From contig NC_044929.1 of assembly GCF_003576645.1 (NCBI RefSeq), forward strand, positions 19,517,622 through 19,581,621: a DNA stretch of 64,000 bases, read 5' to 3'. Positions 33,958-45,704 of this stretch are shown here, piece after piece. The notes beneath the pieces were generated by a model. It saw only the letters and a list, made by a program, of their open reading frames with translations, did not search any database and was not told where the DNA came from. A program made the position numbers and the translations under genes. The DNA comes from Ipomoea triloba. Its lineage: Eukaryota > Streptophyta > Magnoliopsida > Solanales > Convolvulaceae. Position 1 is the stretch's first letter, and every line of letters begins with the position of its first letter.

Positions 33958-35001
33958 GCTGGCATTTGTTATGGATTTTATGATGGAATAATGCTACATT
34001 TTTTAAGGCATTTCTTTTGCCGAATGCGAAATTATCTTATAGGATAGAATTACCTCCACAAAGACAATATGAAATTACAAGAATGTATAACCATTTCAAC
34101 TTTATAATTATAACTTCAAATTTTTATTTTAGTAAAATAAATTTAAATAATTGAATAAAATAATTTTTGAATTAAAAAATAAATTAAACTCAGAAATTTA
34201 AAAAATTAAAATTTAAAAAAAAAAAACTAAAAAAATATAATAACAAAATATTTTGACCTCAACGGCAAATGACCATTGAGGTCAAAATTTTTAATCAAAA
34301 CAATAGCCTCAATTGAAACTGTTTTTTTCCTCCTAAATATGAAAAAGAGGGTGGGGGACAGTCCCTCACTCTCTGTGCCTAAAACTGGCATGCGCTATCC
34401 ACGCAGCTTTCAATTGTGTTAGACATGTTTTGAAGAGAACAGTATCTCCGGAACATGTTTTTTCTCTCCTTCAAACCCTAAGTAGAGAAAAATGTATTTT
34501 TATGTTAGTTTGGTTGGATGGAAAATGTTTTTCATTGTACTTTTCTTCAAAAGGGAAGGAAAATAAATTCTTAGCTAGAGATTGATATTTTGTTTTTCAA
34601 AGGATCTGGGAAGAAAGTATTAAACAATTGAACTATTTTGCCATCATCAAAATTTATTAATTACACATGTATATAATTTATTATCACTATTCTTGTTAAG
34701 GGCATATTGATCTTTATATGCATAATTTCTTACTATTCCAAATCTAACCAAACAATGGAATCCATATTCTTAGTAAAAAAAATTTTCCACAAAACAAACA
34801 ATGAAATCTATTTTCCTGGTAATTTGTTTTCCATGCATGGAATTTGAATTCCATTTCCTTCAAATATTTCTCCAACGAACTAAGCGGGCTATAATTCCTT
34901 TTTTTTTTCTCTCCCTCTTTCTCTTTTCATTGGAGGTGATCTAAGGATGTCTAAGTTATTATGTGAAATGAGACAATAAAAAAAAAAAAAAAAACCAAAG
35001 C
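33958..35001. other. Intergenic DNA, no gene seen
   Basis: AT-rich sequence with an inverted TTGACCTCAA/TTGAGGTCAA pair near 34253-34287, probably from a decayed MITE. No coding region is recognised. Confidence 0.5.
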
Positions 35002-35010
35002 CTATTTAGT

Positions 35011-35076
35011 GGCAAATTATACGATAGATCTGGGTTCACCTTGCAAAATGGACCCGAGTCCCTGGCATAACAATCG
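35011..35076 (+). mobile_element. Minimal 66-bp copy of the capped MITE
   Basis: It starts GGCAAATTAT and ends CCTGGCATAACAATCG, with GGGTTCACCTTGCAAAATGG between. Nothing but the two caps is present. The target duplication CTATTTAGT is perfect (35002-35010, 35077-35085) and shows exactly where the element begins and ends. Confidence 0.85.
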
Positions 35077-35250
35077 CTATTTAGTCTCAAGTTTACCACC
35101 TCATGCATCTAATAAAAAAGCCTACTTTCTTGTGATATAACAAATTAATAAATTAAGTCAATTGTATAGTATATATTTACTATTCATTCCACAATCAAAT
35201 TCTTATTTCTTTAATTATTTTATTTAATATTTTTAAATTTACTTTTTGGT

Positions 35251-35288
<38 letters not shown>

Positions 35289-35368
35289 TTGTAAATAACT
35301 TTCATAAATTCTTATTAGTTGAACCAAACTCATAAAATGAAATATATGAAGTATTATATTAATTTAGT

Positions 35369-35437
35369 AAGATAATGAATATTATGTAATAGTTTTTGAG
35401 TTCTACTCAAAAACTATTACATAATATTCATTATCTT
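35369..35437. repeat. Perfect 33-bp inverted repeat with 3-nt loop
   Basis: The arm beginning AAGATAATGAATATTATG and ending TTTTTGAGT is followed by TCT and its exact reverse complement. A shorter extra copy, ATGTAATAGTTTTGGC, follows. It may be a young fold-back, a small-RNA hairpin or an assembly artefact. Confidence 0.85.
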
Positions 35438-35617
35438 ATGTAATAGTTTTGGCATGTGAAAATAATTTTTTTATATTTAGAATAATAGTTGAATAGGTCT
35501 TTAAATTAAAAAAAATGTAACCAAACATTTAGAATTTTATATAGTAGATGGACAAAGTAAAATCAATGGCATTAAATCATACATTAACAAATATACCGAG
35601 TTAAGTCATGAGTTAAA

Positions 35618-35656
<39 letters not shown>

Positions 35657-36402
35657 GTGGATCTCTTCGTCATGACCGGAGGCTTGCAAGTGTTTGGTTG
35701 TCTTTCCTTTTCCAGGCCGATTTTTTGATTTGTGTGGCCCTGTGCTGGTATATAAGTGATACCCTATCAAAGTATATAAATAAACTGCGAATTGAAGAAA
35801 AGTAATTTCGTGTAAATATTACGGAGTAGAATTTTTTATTTGAATAATACTAAGTAGAATTTATTATTTGAATAATACTAAGTAGAATTTAGATCAGTCA
35901 TGAAAATCTAATTTTGAGTCAATATAATTACAAATACATATACTAACTATTGGGTCAGGACCGGACTAGGGGCCCCCAAAATTTTGGGGTCCTGTGCTGT
36001 TGCACATCTTGCACGCCCTAAAATGCGGCCCGCGCTTCTCTATTGGGCAGATCTACTAGAGGACACATTAGATGTTCTAAGACAAATTGAGAATAGTTTA
36101 CACTCATTGCGGTGGATAAATTTTTATTTTTTTTTTTATAAATTTCTTTTCAAATAATCTCATCATGTTGATATTTTTAAAGTATTATATTACTGAATTG
36201 GCCTGCCTGGTTGCCTCCTGTACAGTATAAAATGGCAGCATTTTCTTCTCCTGCCATCACACATCAGAAGAAAAGAGTACAGTGTACAGGTATGGATAGA
36301 GAATTGGCAATGTCCCATGTGCTTTATTGAGAAAGACATGACAAAGGTTGGAACTTTCTGTGATGGAACATCAAATCGACAATCTGAAAATGATATATAT
36401 AA
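35438..36402. other. Intergenic DNA with TTA microsatellite and hAT end
   Basis: A TTA microsatellite covers about 35620-35656. At 35955-36015 the stretch CAGGACCGGACTAGGGGCCC with GGGGTCCTGTGC matches the end of the hAT element at 14565-15251; its other end was not found. No gene is seen. Confidence 0.5.
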
Positions 36403-36709
36403 AAGCATCTTTAATTGTGTAATTTTTAGCACAATTTTTTAAGTGCTTATTAAGAAAGAAAACATGAAAGAAATAAGAAGTAAAAAAAAAAAAAAAATAG
36501 CAGCACAGTGGGCCCACCGCGCGTGGCGCGTACGCAGTCCTGGTGCGCCAAGGAGCTACTTTATTTTTTGATGGGTTATTATGCCTGAAAAAAAATAAAA
36601 TCAATATGCTTGCAGGAGCACCTTAAACCTTATTTCTCTCCTCTCTCATATCCACATCAGTCTTGAAATATGCAAAAATCATCTAAAATCTTCTTATTGC
36701 GGATGCTTG
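36403..36709. repeat. AGCATC-ended MITE
   Basis: The left end AAGCATCTTTAATTGTG and the right end CTTATTGCGGATGCTT are inverted. The interior has a GC-rich spot (36510-36550) seen also near 26340 and 47445. It is probably a short relative of the Harbinger-type element at 26514-29715. Confidence 0.5.
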
Positions 36710-38458
36710 TACCACGCTGAATATTATCCTAGCTAGTTTATGACTAGCTTGATAGCTACTATTTGGCATGATATACCCTCCATTTTCTATTTTATGTTTT
36801 TTACTTCCTTTCTAAAAGAAAAAAAAAAAAAAAGATTAACCCTTCTAATTTTATAAATTTAAACCATAAATTTAAGTGATCATCATTGCTCCTCCTCTAG
36901 AACAGATAGAGATGATAAATCTTAGGATGTGCTTTAACTAGTTTATAGACGACCCTAAATATTTGTATACTAATGTCCACAATAACATAAAATCCTTACC
37001 TCTCAATTTGTTTTTCTTTGGTAGAATTCTATCCCTACATTTTAATCAAACAAATTTAATTTTATGATTCAAAAGTCCTCCCGAAATCTTATTTGAATTC
37101 CTTTCAGTTTTCTCTAATAAAATCACCAAATCTTATATGAACTATTTTTATATACAGTAAAATAAGTTTTTTTTTTAATAAAGTAAGAAACTACCCTAAT
37201 TACATAAATCTTGCCCACGTTGATAAATGTCGAAAAAAACTTCATGAAAATTTTGCAATTTGATAAATTAATAGGCGTAATGAATTGTCATTTTTTTTTT
37301 GAAAGTAAACGTAGCTATTCCATTAATTCATAACATAAAACGTTTACATCAACGATCAATGAAATGGTAAACCATTCCTTACAGTCAGACATAGAAACAA
37401 CTTTTCTAACTATGCTATAGAAAACTTGAATCGCAGATTGTTTCATAACTAGGAAGCTATGTTCCTTCAAGGAGCTTAAAGCTTCATAAAAAATCTGGGT
37501 CTTCGTCATCATTCTTTTTTGCTCGCCCAGGATAAAATCAACACTTGCCGAAACCAAACTAAACGATTTATGCTAATGAAAATGAAAAGCTCGTGAAAGT
37601 AACGAGATGAAAAATGCTCGTGAAAGTAACGAGAGGAAAACACAATAATAGAGAAAATAAAAAGTAGGTAAAGTCAAAGTAGGGTTGGGAGTTCGAGACT
37701 ACCAACACAAACCCAATACCTACCTACTATTATTTTATTCAAAGGGAAAGAAAACGGAAGACGAAGATCTATGGCGTTGGTCGGAGGCGGACGGACCTGC
37801 GACAGTGGCCGGGGCGGAAGAAGAGCGAGAGCAAACGTAGAAGGTGACCAAAACCGCCGGCTCAAAGCTCCATTAGAGCTCCGGCCGGAGGCCGGCGGTG
37901 GAAGTCGAAGTTGAGCAGCAGAGAAAGGCGTTTGGTTTTAGAGAGAAAAGGATGCATCATTTGTAATGAATTGTCATTCAATATTCAAAGTTGGAATATT
38001 TATGGTACCACTTATGTTACAAAGGTGAAGTTCATTAGCTGGTCAATTAATGAGAGGAGCCATTCTAAAGGAAAATGGGACAGGCTAATTAAGCAAGATT
38101 AAGTATGATTTTACTAATTATAAAAACTCCCCATTTGTCGAGAAAGGAAGATATAAAATTCATTTACTTATACATTTATCCAATTTCAGAAATAGAGAAC
38201 GATGAAATGAAAATTTAAATAAACCAGGCCTAATAATCTTCTAGACAATCTAATCTAAGAATATAACAAACAAAGAACAACCTCAACCAAACCACAAAGT
38301 CTATTAACCTGACATGGTGTTTAACAGCACCCTCAAATAATTGTTGCCGATTTTTCTGTCACTCAAAAAAAGAAATATAACAAACAAAATACTATCATTC
38401 TTTTCTTGAAAAGACACACAACTTTGTAATTGATCAATTAATTAACATCTTCATCATC
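36710..38458. other. Region of unclear content upstream of the Dof stop
   Basis: A minus-strand open stretch (37557-37315, 80 codons) and a GC-rich spot (37755-37910) stand out from AT-rich flanks. Neither shows a domain that I recognise, and the spot is open on both strands. It may be a captured gene fragment in a transposon. Confidence 0.35.
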
Positions 38459-39256
38459 CTACATGAGTGGGGTGTTGATTAGCCCATGCCAAGAAGAATA
38501 AGGGCCAAACCCATTCTCATTCCAGCTTTGTCTGCTTGAGCTAATTACATCACTGTTGCCCACCATGTTGGCACCTTCTTCCCCACCCTGCAGCCATGGA
38601 AATCCCCAGTTTAGCCTGCTCTCACCTTCATCTCTTCCATAACACACCTCTTGCTTCACCCCACCGCTACAGATCCGATCTTGATATGATGAATTCCCCA
38701 TCATTTCCCCATTCCCACCATTCCATTCCACACTATTACTCTGCTCACTCCCAATCCCATAGCACAGACTATGGAACAGCCCGTTTGTCCCCGGAGTTTG
38801 CAGAAACCCAACGCCCAAATGGCCCAATAACCCATAGCTTTCAAGAACATCGCAGGGATTAACGTTGTTGGTGGGATTATTATTGCAGATGATTGGTCTG
38901 TCATAAGGCAGGGTGGTGGTGAGGGAGGGCATTAAGGGGGTAGAGGTGAGTGAAGAGAATAATGGGTCTTGGGTAGTTCGAGGGCGGGAAGAGGATCGCT
39001 TGTTTTTCCGGCAGCCGCCGCCGACGGGGACGTTGCGGAGGGTGCCGCCTTTGGTCCAGTAGCGGCGGCAGGACTTGCAGAAGTAGCGGGGCTGAGATAG
39101 GCTGTAGTTGTTGTAGTAGCAGAACTTTGTGTTGGTGGAATCGCACCTTGGGCATTTCAATGATTGTTCGTCTGCAGATGGCTTCGCCTTCTTCTCTTGC
39201 TGCTCTGCTTTTGTGCAACCCAACATGCTCTCCAGTGTCTGTGATGATGATGCCAT
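38459..39256 (-). CDS. Dof-type zinc finger transcription factor
   Basis: Dof proteins are plant-specific nuclear DNA-binding factors that recognise AAAG cores. The 265-aa product starts [12 protein letters not shown]. The Dof finger has CPRC at 35-38, 21 residues, then CKSC at 60-63 (CX2C-X21-CX2C). It is followed by the usual basic stretch [20 protein letters not shown] and a Ser/Arg run ([10 protein letters not shown]) that could aid nuclear import. The rest is Asn/Ser/Gly-rich, ending [12 protein letters not shown], a tail seen in some Dof proteins. The reading frame is open upstream but lacks an ATG there, and an acceptor (TTTGCAG) lies 9 bp before the ATG, so an intron (39266-39632) in the 5' UTR is likely. 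The subfamily member cannot be named. Confidence 0.95.
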   Translation of the reverse strand: MASSSQTLESMLGCTKAEQQEKKAKPSADEQSLKCPRCDSTNTKFCYYNNYSLSQPRYFCKSCRRYWTKGGTLRNVPVGGGCRKNKRSSSRPRTTQDPLFSSLTSTPLMPSLTTTLPYDRPIICNNNPTNNVNPCDVLESYGLLGHLGVGFLQTPGTNGLFHSLCYGIGSEQSNSVEWNGGNGEMMGNSSYQDRICSGGVKQEVCYGRDEGESRLNWGFPWLQGGEEGANMVGNSDVISSSRQSWNENGFGPYSSWHGLINTPLM

Positions 39257-39264
39257 TTCAATTC

Positions 39265-39760
39265 CCTGCAAATCCCAAACAAACCCACATTTATTAGACC
39301 ACCTCAAATCTTTCTTTTATTTTGAGCGATAGAGTAAACTTAGCATCTACTATTTGAAGGTATGCACTATCTTATGACCTTAATTTGCAAAAAAATAAGT
39401 AAATCAAGTCAGCTAATTTAGGTTGTCCTTAACTAATCAGCAAGTTCAAACTATCCGATGAGGATGTAAATAACAGTACTGTGTAACTCTAACCAGCCAA
39501 AAAATCACAATAAAGTAGATTATCAACATTTGACTGACTGAAATAAAAGAAATATTTTTTTTTTCTTCATTTGTAACAATGGTATGTAGAATCAAATCAA
39601 AGAAAGGGATTGAAGGAGTGAAGAATATATACCTGAAAGCTTTGAAGGATTGGGTTCCAGAAGAGATGTGATTATATATGAAGATGAATATCTCAGGTGA
39701 AGGGGGTTAATGACGCTCTTGCAGACTTATTGCAGTCTCAGGTTCCAAGCTGATACATAT
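39265..39760 (-). other. 5' UTR exon and intron of the Dof gene
   Basis: On the minus strand a non-coding exon ends CAAAGCTTTCAG at 39633 before GTATAT. The intron runs 39632-39266 to a TTTGCAG acceptor. No ATG occurs in the last 80 bases of the upstream exon. Confidence 0.6.
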
Positions 39761-39860
39761 ATATATATATATATATATTTATAATATATGCAGACAGAGA
39801 GAGATTCTTCTTCCTTCTTCCCTTGTTCTGTCTGTCTGTCTCTCTCTCTCTCTATATCGC
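39755..39860 (-). promoter_or_regulatory. Dof promoter region with TA and CT repeats
   Basis: A TA microsatellite (about 39756-39778) and TCTG/CTCT repeats (39823-39855) lie just upstream of the likely transcript start. TATA-like sequence is present but is embedded in the repeat, so the exact core element cannot be fixed. Confidence 0.35.
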
Positions 39861-42800
39861 ATGAGAGGGAGAATGGTGAGTGCGTATAATGATTACAAAA
39901 TATAGGTGTACCGGGATGCGTGCATACATATATCTCTCTTGGATTTTTCACCCTCTATAGGTGGCCTACATACTATACATCAACGGATCATTTCATTCTT
40001 CTGGATAGGATATCTATGATAGATGATCAGCAGAATGGTGATGGGAATGAGACCCAGTATAGTACAGTACTTCTGCTGTGATGGGAATCTAACGCCACAC
40101 AATGCAACTATTCCCACATCCAAACAATAATTTAGGTCTAATTCTAGTTACGTGATTAAAGGCCTAACCAACATTATTTAGTCTACTACTCTACTCTTCA
40201 ATATTCCATCCAATAAACATACACTCATTATTGACTTTATCACATAATGAGATAAATACAAGGTTAGATGATTGTTTTGGTAGCTAGGTGTAGATCATGC
40301 TAAAGAATTGTCCTAATTCTTGAGTAATACTACATAGATTCGCATTTTGTAGTCTATTTTTATACTCTATATCTATATTATATGTCATTTTTTTTTTGAA
40401 TATTGTACTATATGTCATTATTTGATTTACTCATATATATAGGTGTATATGGTTCATGGTTTCTGTTCAGTTTTTTTTTTTTTTTTTTTTTATCATTCAA
40501 TGGAAATTAAACACTTGGTGTAAGTTATACTTTATGAAAATCCACCTACCATTTTTCTAAATCGTCCCTTACTTTGTCGCAACCCGACTGAATATGAATG
40601 ATTTCCACCATGGCAAGCATGTTAGATGCTGGCTTGTTTGGTAACATAGTAACTATCAGTCAATTTTGACTTATTTGCCCATTATCAACCGAGACTACTA
40701 TTAACTGTTTGATTTGGTTAAACAATCAGTATGAGTGTAATTTTGAAAAAGAATTCTTCCAGATGACAAGAGTGGCACCATGAGAAGGAGGGATATTCCG
40801 GTCATGATAAGCTGGTTTTGTGCTGGGTATCACCCCCATCCTATCCCAAAAAAGGGAGAGAAAGAGAATATGTATATAGGATAATGGGATTAGGGTTTAG
40901 AATTAAAGAAAATGATCATAAGCTATGTATGTGGGACACAAGCACTTGACAAGAGTGAATGCCGAGGATAACGGCTTCATAATACTATATTTCAACTATT
41001 CCATCAAGTGGCGTCCCCATCAAGTAATTTAAATAGCAAATAAAAATCACATGCAATCAACTAATTAATTGCTGATGATAAGATACCAATCAAACGCAAA
41101 TTTTGGGTGCCCAATTACGGTTGACAACCTCCATCGCTTTATCCTAAAGGTACTATTATATTCACTCTATTATTGTGATTTAAATTTATAATCTCTCAAT
41201 TAAGAGAGTCACAATTATGCTGCTTGACAATAAGATCTTTGACAGTGTGCTTTCGGGGCTGCTATTACCCAACATTTCTAACAGCAAATGTCATACTAGT
41301 AAGATGTTATCATGCAGTGTCATTTATATATAACTAATTAATGAATATATAATGATACAGCAATGGTCATATCATTAACAGACAATGATAGATCCCTCTT
41401 GTCCCATTATTACACCTTGGGATCCTATGCCACCGGGCATCAGAGCGGCCACTGCCTTCTCTCACACGACAAAATAATGCTGCGACTGTACTGCAAATTT
41501 CTTGAAAGAGAAAGCTTACCTATCATCTCCACCACCATCGTTTTCATGTTTTGTTTGTTTACTTTCATTCTAACTTGGAAACAGCATATTTGATTACCAA
41601 ATTTTCCATCACTATTTTCAATTTGTCATTGTATGTGAAGCAATCTATGTGCTCTGATCTATTACGGGTTTAAAATTTAAACTAGTACAGTGATTTAAAA
41701 CGAAAAAGACTAATTTTATTATTGGAATTAGATTTTTTTTAATGTTGAGATTGGAATGATTAAAATAGTGGAGATAATATTAAAAGGATTGGACAACTTA
41801 TGTGATTGCAAAATTTTCTATCACTGTTTTCGGTTTGTCAGTGTGCACAAAATCTATATGCTCTCTTAGGCGTTTAGAATTTAAACTCGTGATTTAATTA
41901 AGAAGAAAAAGACTAACTTTACCATTAGAATTAGATTTTTTTATAAAAAAAAAAAAGAACTGTTGAGATTGAAATGATTAAAAGAGTGTGATGAATAATA
42001 TTAAAAAGATTGGGCAACTTATATTATTGTCCACTAGTTCGATCAAATTCTTGTGGTTAGATACTTAGATCTAGTAACATATTACCCTAATACATTAATC
42101 ATAGTTTATTTGAACATTCTGATTGGAACATTATGGGCTTGGATAATCCCCTATGGGAACAGCAATTGTGGGAGATTTTACAAGGAAATAGAATAGTAAT
42201 TAATTTATTCCGTACGAATACAATTATCATCCCTGAAATAGTAATGAAAATTCATTTTCTCATATTTGTCACATAACATTGGTCTAGTGAATGAAAAACA
42301 CCATTTAAGACTTACTTTCTGTGATAGGGGTGGGGTTCTGTCACAAATATTGGGATTTTGGTTTGGGATGAGCTTTATGCGTAAAAGTATATAATTTAGT
42401 ATTAAGTTCTGAAATTATATTGACTCGATTTATTTTTTCATAAGTCTAGAATATAACTATATAAGTTTATAAGGTCCAAAATATTATTAGGTGAAATTAA
42501 AATATTTGAATTATTGGAAAAAAAATTAGTAATGGAAACACAACTTTTGGTGTGGGGTGGGGTGGGCTACAACAGGAGACCAAGTCACCAAGGTACATGA
42601 TGCATGCCTAATTGCCTTGGGATCAGCAGGAGAGATGAAGTGATCATTTGACTGGTCAAAGTTTCACGCAATTCTCGTTCAAACAAGACACTGACACAAA
42701 GTGAAAGTGGGGTTGGTTTCATACAAGGTTTTAGGAAGGTGAGCCATGAAAAACGACAGCCACACAGTATTATATTGTTGTAGTGGCAGACTGGCAGTCT

Positions 42801-43300
42801 GCTTGGCATGTCTGTGAAGGAAAGAATGTCTCTATTGATCATAGATTCCACCGGTTTTATTTCATACATGCATACTTAATTGTCTGCTTTAGTTTTGATT
42901 CCTTTGTGGAATGGAATGGAATGTTATTGGATTCTGAGACTGACTCAGATCAAGCCTTGATTTGCCTCGTGCTTTCCGCTGCTTATTTACAAAAATTATT
43001 GCGTGGATAAGAGAGAGATTGTGAAGTATAACGCACCAGCTTAGCTTCTTTTGAGGCCAAAAACCATATAGAGTGGGATTTGTTTGTACTAGGGATAGTA
43101 ATGAATCCAATAATAATGGATAGATAGATATTCCACTTCAATAATTGATAATTGAATTTGAAACAGATTTGAGTAATTTTAAATATATTCATATTAGGCT
43201 GAAGAGGAGATCAATAATGAATGTCCGGGTTGAGTAAGATTGTTTGAATCTAATTTAGTGTCCTATTGGGTAATTTGATGTGTCTTTCTTATGTTGGTTA
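39861..43300. other. Intergenic DNA upstream of Dof, no gene seen
   Basis: A T tract lies at about 40471-40490, and a fragment of the AGCTGATT-type element, reversed, at 40640-40735. Two related stretches (41580-41780 and 41805-42010) form an imperfect duplication containing TTTCGGTTTGTCAGTG-like words. Open stretches of up to 94 codons (42585-42869) have no recognisable motif. Confidence 0.45.
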
Positions 43301-43304
43301 TATT

Positions 43305-43515
43305 GTTAGCGATATTGTCGTGCTATTCTGAACACTTTAGGTGCTTGTCGTATTATTAACATTAGTCCGTCAGCGAACCAGCTTGCTCACACTCTTGCTA
43401 AAGCAGTTGATTCTCATGCTGGTCCTTGCTCATGGGAGGGTGAACCTCCGACTTTTGTTCATGCATACTTTCTTGAGTTAATGCAGTTTGTTTGGTGTTT
43501 GCTTTCAAAAAATAT
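43305..43515 (+). pseudogene. LINE remnant, RNase H-like C-terminus
   Basis: One frame reads LGACRIINISPSANQLAHTL then AKAVDSHAGPCSWEGEPP, matching the usual end of plant LINE polyproteins (a conserved N.LAH.LAK motif of the RNase H-like region). There is no reverse transcriptase upstream, so only the 3' end survives. Confidence 0.65.
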
Positions 43516-44248
43516 ATATATTCATATTAATGAATGAATAAACGGGCAAGTACTATTTTTGTTGTCATCTCTAGTTGTACGAAGTATGGTGGTATATATG
43601 TATTCTTGTATAGTTTCTTTTAAGGAGATAATGTGGTAAGATTTTTCAAAATTATATTAATATTGTCATCTTTGTTATACTATTCAAGTTCAAAATTCAG
43701 TTCAGCGCCTCAACTTAACATCATTTGTTAGGGAGGTTATAAGACAATTTTACTTGCCCGATAATTGAATATCATATCCTCGTCATTATTTCCCGACCTA
43801 GTTATTTATGGACTTCTCAACCTTATTATCAATAGGATGGCTTCTTGACCTGGAGATCATACGATTTCTTGGCGATCACAACTAGACAAGTCAATTCATC
43901 GTCATTTCACCAACAATCACGTCAATAGCTTACATGCATTAGTTGTGAACGACCTAAGTTCCCAATCAATGATGTCACATCAACTATGTCAGCAACTTAT
44001 TGTGATCATTATATCGCATTGTCACTTAGTATAAATAGAACATCCTAACTATTGTTTGGGGACTGAATTCTCACGACTTGTATTGTACCAACCGGAGCTT
44101 TTCGAACTCGAAGGAACCCTTACACTAAGTGGGATAAACCAAAACCCATATACTTATATCGATTTACACCATCAATCATCATTCTTTATAAATTGTCGAT
44201 GTTGTTCCTTTTATAATGCATTAATTTTGTTAAACACAAACAAATTAA
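43516..44248. other. Intergenic DNA, no gene seen
   Basis: No domain, RNA gene or bounded repeat is recognised. Confidence 0.45.
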
Positions 44249-44549
44249 GGGTGTGTTTGGTTGGGGGGTTTAGGCATAAGGTATGGGTATCAAAGTGATT
44301 GTTAGTGTTTGGTTGATAGGTTTTGTGAATGCTACTATGGTTTTGAAATACCCCATTAATGGCAAAACCCATACCCTTATTAAATAAGGGTTTTATCTCC
44401 CTTCATCATTTCTTCCCCAACTATTAATAATCATTCACATTCCACCCAACTACCAAACATGCTAAATACTTTTACCAAAATCCATTACCCTTACCAAGTA
44501 TTTGATATCCATTCCGATTCCGATTCCCATGTGCGAACCAAACACACCC
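44249..44549. mobile_element. Tourist-like MITE (PIF/Harbinger), copy 2
   Basis: The ends GGGTGTGTTTGGTTGG and CGAACCAAACACACCC are flanked by TAA on both sides (44246-44248, 44550-44552). The interior shares GGTTTAGGCATAAGGTATGG and GATTCCCATGTGCG with copy 1 at 7147-7430. Confidence 0.85.
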
Positions 44550-44974
44550 TAAGAATAGTCACTTATTAGGCACCATAAATGGACAAAGTAACAAAGATCA
44601 GAACAAAAGGAGGACGTACACGGTAGAAAATAATCATGAAAAAAAATACTCATTTTTGGTCCCCATAGTTGCACTTTGCCTATTCTCTTACCACTTCATC
44701 AGTACTAGCATTAAAGTCGGGAGTTAATGAAATTGAGATTAATGGCAAGCAATTTTGTGAAAAGGATAGAGAAAGGAAAAACTTTCTTTTTCTAGTTTTC
44801 TCTTAGATACTACCTATTAAATCAGTAAGTTAAATTCTTACAAACAGAAAAAATCTAATACAAATATGTTAATACGTGTGTATTTATTAGAGATATATAT
44901 TCTTATAAAAAGTGGTATAATAAATAATTCTTTATTACATAAGTAAGAGAAAAGTAAATTTATAAGAATTTTTT

Positions 44975-45668
44975 CAAATTGGCCACTAAACGAAACTTGA
45001 AAGTGCAATTAGGCAACTGAACAAAAAAAAAAAAAAACAATTACTCACCTCAACACTCCAAATGTATGTAATTTTACATGATAGCAAGTTAACACTCCAT
45101 CCAGCAGGTTGCATATTGACGTGGAGGATGACTTGACATTTTTTTTTTATTTCCTTTATTTTCCTTTCCTTCAATTTGTCTTATTCTGTACAGAACAACT
45201 AACCATAAGATAAGTCTAGTACGAGTTGCAATATTCCCTAGCGTCAAGATCATCTCTCCATGTGAAACTGCGAACTGATGAACTTTTTTTTCTTTGAAAA
45301 TTCGAACGGATGAAAATACAAATTGATATATAAACTGTTAGGGATTTCAGGCGTGGTTTGAAAATTTTATAATTGATTTGCAAATAACTTATTGAAGCTT
45401 AGTTGTTTAATGGAAAATTTTGATTGAAGCTTAGTTGATTTGGAAATTTCATACCTTATTAGTTTGCCTTGTACACGGTGGAAAAGAAAGGAAATAAAAA
45501 AAAATGTCAAGTCATTGTCCACGTCAACATGCAACCTGTTGGATGGAGTGTTAACCTGCTATCAGGTAAAATTGCATACATTTGGGGTGTTGAGGAGAGT
45601 AATTGCACTTTTTTTATTCAATAGTCTAATTGTACTTTCAGGTTTAGTTCAGTGGTCAATTTAGACCT
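44975..45668. mobile_element. Long-armed fold-back element
   Basis: Two arms of about 185 bp (44980-45175 and 45478-45665) are inverted copies. For example, ACACTCCATCCAGCAGGTTG is opposite CAACCTGTTGGATGGAGTGT. The spacer is about 300 bp. Minor ORFs on both arms mirror each other and are not genes. Confidence 0.7.
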
Positions 45669-45704
45669 TATTCCTATAATAAATCAACCTATATATGTTT
45701 TTGG

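Noticed and set aside
38596..39332. Alternative frames over the Dof exon
   Set aside because: Only the minus-strand frame with the CX2C-X21-CX2C finger makes sense.
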